Source: Calocera cornea HHB12733
Lineage: Eukaryota > Basidiomycota > Dacrymycetes > Dacrymycetales > Dacrymycetaceae
Assembly (NCBI GenBank): GCA_001632435.1
Contig: KV423949.1
Span: 1 to 57,481, forward strand
DNA length: 57,481 nucleotides
Direction: 5' to 3'
Made by a program: the position numbers and the translations under genes. Below the pieces are notes generated by a model. That model had not been told where the DNA came from and ran no database searches. It was given only the letters and a program-made list of their open reading frames with translations. Below, one piece after another: positions 55,030 to 57,481 of the stretch (positions are counted from its first letter, which is position 1; each line of letters starts with the position of its first letter).

Positions 55030-57280
55030 CTACCACAAACCGTCCGTCGTTTCAGTGTCCAGCTGCCACACTTGCCTTTGCGTTCCTTCAGGTGCCATTC
55101 GTGCGTCTTCATCCAAAGGAAAGTCTGTACGATCCTCTTCCCAGATCCTTTTCAGCTCCCTGGTCAACCAGTCAGCGTCTTTCCCAAGAGAGGGGTAGGT
55201 CGTACTTAGAGATGTTCTCCTTCGTCTTGTACTCCTTTTCCATGTTCCGCAAGCATTCATCGACCCAATACCAGTACCGCTTGTCGACTGTCACCGCCGT
55301 CGCTCCAGGAGTATCCGGGTCTGCCACAGCCGTACCCGCATGCTCTCTATGAAAGCGCATCGTGCGACGCTGTCCACTTTTCAGTTTCGCTCTCGATACC
55401 GAGGCTTACTCACTAGCAGGGCCAAGCGAACGTAGTGCTCAATACCAAACACGAAGTCCATATCGGGCAGAACTAAGGCGTTGCGAGCCGCCTGGAGACT
55501 CTTATCAAGAGTCTCTTCCAGCTGTTAAACAATTTATTCAGTTAGAGCATCCATAAGGGGTTAAGCGCCAACATGCGCACCTTTCCTTTCGTCCACTTCT
55601 TCCGGTCCGAGTACATACTTCCCAGCTTGTTTCTCAGCGCTTTCGCGTGCGTTCGCACTCCAAATATCCTCTTTGGGATCAGAAGCCTTTGACAGTGCTT
55701 TTCGACATGATCCTTTACCAACATTCAGTATAGGCTATCATCAGAACATTAGACGCACCAGTAGTGCTACTGAAGAGCCATGAGCGTAGTTGGCAAGCCC
55801 CGGGTTGAATAGCCAAGCATACAGCTCTCGCTGAAGCTCCTCCTACATAAGCCGGCTACTTGAGTCAGGCGGTCATCCATTTGAAAGGCACGCACTATTG
55901 CTCCTTTGCTTGGCTTCCAATTCGCGAAAGCTTCATCCCGCAGATCCTGGAGAAGCGACTCCATCTTCATGCTGTGAGCAACAACAATGATCTGTCGAAT
56001 ACGTTCATCGCCCTACTCAAAGTATCAGCGTCTTATCCCTTCCTCCCGTCACCGCAGCGTCTCTTCCCAGCTCACGCAGTCCGAGAGCTGGGAGCGGCAG
56101 CGTCTCTTCCCAGCCCAAGCCGTCCGAGAGCTGGAAGCGGCAGCGTCTCTTCCCAGCTCAAGCCGTCCGAGAGCTGGCAGCAGCAGCGTCTCTTCCCAGC
56201 TCAAGCCCTCCAAGAGCTGGTAGTGGCAGCGTCTCTTCCCAGCTCAATCGGAAAGATCGGTATGCGAAGCACTCACTCACCTCCTTGCCGAATTCCAACA
56301 ATTGCGCCTCCATCCCCGTATCCAGATTGTATTTCTTCGCCATCCTCTGAGCCACGTCAGAATAATTCTTGTGGTTTGCTGTCGTTGCCAATTGCCTCGG
56401 TGCGACCATTCGTGGAGGTGAGCCAAGCCGAGAGCCTCTCGGGAGGCTTGCCCGATGCTGCTGTGCGAACGTCGGGCTGTTCTCCCGCCCCGCGGGCGGC
56501 TCTGAGCAATATCGCTGGCTCTCATCGCTGACCGGAGCAATCAGCTGGCTGTACTTCTTATATACTGAGCGCACTTAACTCGTGGCTGCCTGCAGAGTCG
56601 TCTGTCCCGTCCGTCTGCTTGCGCCTCTTGCGCTTCCCATTCTTCTCTCTTCCCTCCGCCTCCCGAGACTCCTGCGTTTCTTCTCGCTGCTCGGCATCCA
56701 TGTCGTCCTCCAGCAATTCATTGTCAACAAGGTCATCGAAAGTAGTGTACGTACTACCCCTCCCGTTGCTGCCAGCGATACGCGGACTAGCCCCTCTGGA
56801 CGATATAATATTTGACCGCCTCGCTCCATTCGTACGACGCCCGATAGCCGCACTGCTGTTTGCTGCTGTACGTGAAGCTCCATTGACAGCGTCCTTCCCT
56901 CGATAGTTCATGAAAATGGTCGCCATATCAGCATCTGCGCAATTCGATATCAGCTCTTCTCGGACATGCTGAATTCGTCCACTTACTCGCTGTGGAATTC
57001 TTGCACAACCTGGCACGACGACTGCACGACACTCAATGGCACTCTCAAATAAACGCCTTATTGAGCAGAGTTTGGATAGAGAGAGGTGCAAAGGCGAACG
57101 ACCGACTATGTTTTTTCGCGCGGATGCAGAGCTGTTGATGGATAGCTGTACACCACGTGTTCCCTTGATCTCCGTGCTTCTTCGGTTCGCTTCGGACAAA
57201 CGCCCCAGAGACGGCATCTCTTCCCAGCTCAAAGCTGGGAACAGCAAACCCTCCGATGGGAGCGTCTCTTCCCAGCTCAC
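55030..57280 (-). other. Hypothetical multi-exon locus with a minisatellite inside
   Basis: Several minus-strand stretches read as exons with plausible junctions. About 57200-56580 is acidic then basic (TTFDDLVDNELLEDDMDAEQ, KNGKRKRRKQTDG). About 56480-56283 holds VAQRMAKKYNLDTGMEAQLL and ends at a GTGAGT. About 55990-55863 has ESLLQDLRDEAFANWKPSKG, about 55840-55750 EELQRELYAWLFNPGLANYA, about 55722-55580 EKHCQRLLIPKRIFGVRTHA, and about 55520-55405 LPDMDFVFGIEHYVRLALL. The 5-unit minisatellite lies in the presumed intron between 56282 and ~55990. I do not recognise a family, cannot fix the first exon or the frames near 56540-56590, and it may be decayed or transposon-derived. Confidence 0.35.
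56057..56271 (+). repeat. Hairpin minisatellite, 5 units of 43 bp
   Basis: Units begin at 56057, 56100, 56143, 56186 and 56229, exactly 43 bp apart. Each has the constant GCGTCTCTT followed by an imperfect hairpin such as CCCAGCTC...GAGCTGGG. Confidence 0.85.
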
Positions 57281-57481
57281 CAGCTCGGCGAGCGCTCCTG
57301 CCGCGGCGTCTCTTCCCAGCTCAGGAGCTGGGTGAGCGCTCCCGCGGCGACGTCTCTTCCCAGCTCAAGGCTGGACGAGGGCTCCAGCGGCGGCGTCTCT
57401 TCCCAGCTCACCGGCTGGGTGAGCACTCCAGCGGCGGCGTCTCTTCCCAGCTCACCGGCTGGGTGAGCGCTCCCCCGGCGA
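57214..57481 (+). repeat. Hairpin minisatellite, at least 6 units of 43-48 bp, running off the window
   Basis: Units begin at about 57214 (variant GCATCTCTT), 57262, 57306, 57350, 57393 and 57437; spacing is 43-44 bp after the first. Each has the constant part plus a hairpin such as CCCAGCTCACCGGCTGGG. Continues past the window edge. Confidence 0.85.

Noticed and set aside
56057..57280. Coding repeat (SWEETLP-like peptide) in the minisatellite
   Set aside because: The 43-bp period is not a multiple of three, so each unit is read in a new frame; peptide repetition is accidental.
57214..57481. CRISPR-like array
   Set aside because: Repeats and spacers are not separable: the variable part is the arms of a hairpin, the unit is 43-44 bp, and the genome is eukaryotic. 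A minisatellite is the better description.

Overview
This window is eukaryotic and most likely from a basidiomycete fungus (Agaricomycotina is my inference). The protein genes are split by many introns of about 45-65 nt with GTGCGT/GTACGT/GTATGT donors and CTGAC/CTAAC branch sites. The recognisable products are fungal: THI6-type thiamine enzyme, isocitrate lyase, Sfc1-type and YPR011C-type mitochondrial carriers, and 14-TM MFS exporters. The transposons are a chromodomain Ty3 element and a hAT element.

Layout. 0-0.75 kb: 3' end and LTR of a Ty3 retrotransposon inserted into the 3' end of a small cysteine-rich gene (A). 0.75-11.3 kb: intact paralogue B, a large regulator-like gene D, a small gene at 9.8 kb, and decayed paralogue C. 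11.3-13.7 kb: mostly non-coding, with one doubtful locus. 13.7-17.3 kb: large zinc-module gene E. 17.9-28.3 kb: three paralogous MFS transporters. 29.5-34.1 kb: genes/pseudogenes F, G, H and I. 34.5-37.95 kb: a VOC/PhnB-like gene split by a 2.9-kb hAT element with intact 18-bp inverted repeats and 8-bp target duplication. 38-40 kb: relic J and repeats. 40.4-53.5 kb: a metabolic block with an APS/PAPS-type mitochondrial carrier, a BAHD-like acyltransferase, isocitrate lyase and succinate/fumarate carrier transcribed divergently, gene K, a small coiled-coil gene and THI6. 53.5-57.5 kb: gene-poor, with a hypothetical multi-exon locus and arrays of a 43-44-bp hairpin minisatellite.

The most striking feature is an unrecognised domain of about 75 residues that recurs at least eleven times, in genes or relics A-K. 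Its core resembles F-[DN]-x-[VI]-x-TLVAIVK-[ST] followed by LDQSLxDxDxA. In every copy whose boundary I could place (A, B, both copies in F, D, E, H, K) the domain is one exon ended by a phase-1 intron. It is joined to different C-termini: a Cys-rich tail (A, B, C), one or two Zn2Cys6-like modules C-x2-C-x7-C-x6-15-C-x2-C-x6-C-x-[WY] (D, E, H, I), a second copy of itself (F), or a short basic tail (K). About half the copies are broken by frameshifts, stops, deletions or a transposon, so the family seems to be actively expanding and decaying by exon shuffling and tandem duplication. Its function is unknown; the Cys modules and basic tails suggest nuclear, DNA-associated proteins for some members.

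Other functional links: isocitrate lyase and the succinate/fumarate carrier act in the same two-carbon pathway and share one 1.7-kb intergenic region; the three MFS genes have identical internal exon lengths and a conserved promoter block. All exon boundaries were placed by eye from splice consensus, phase and paralogue comparison, and need transcript support.
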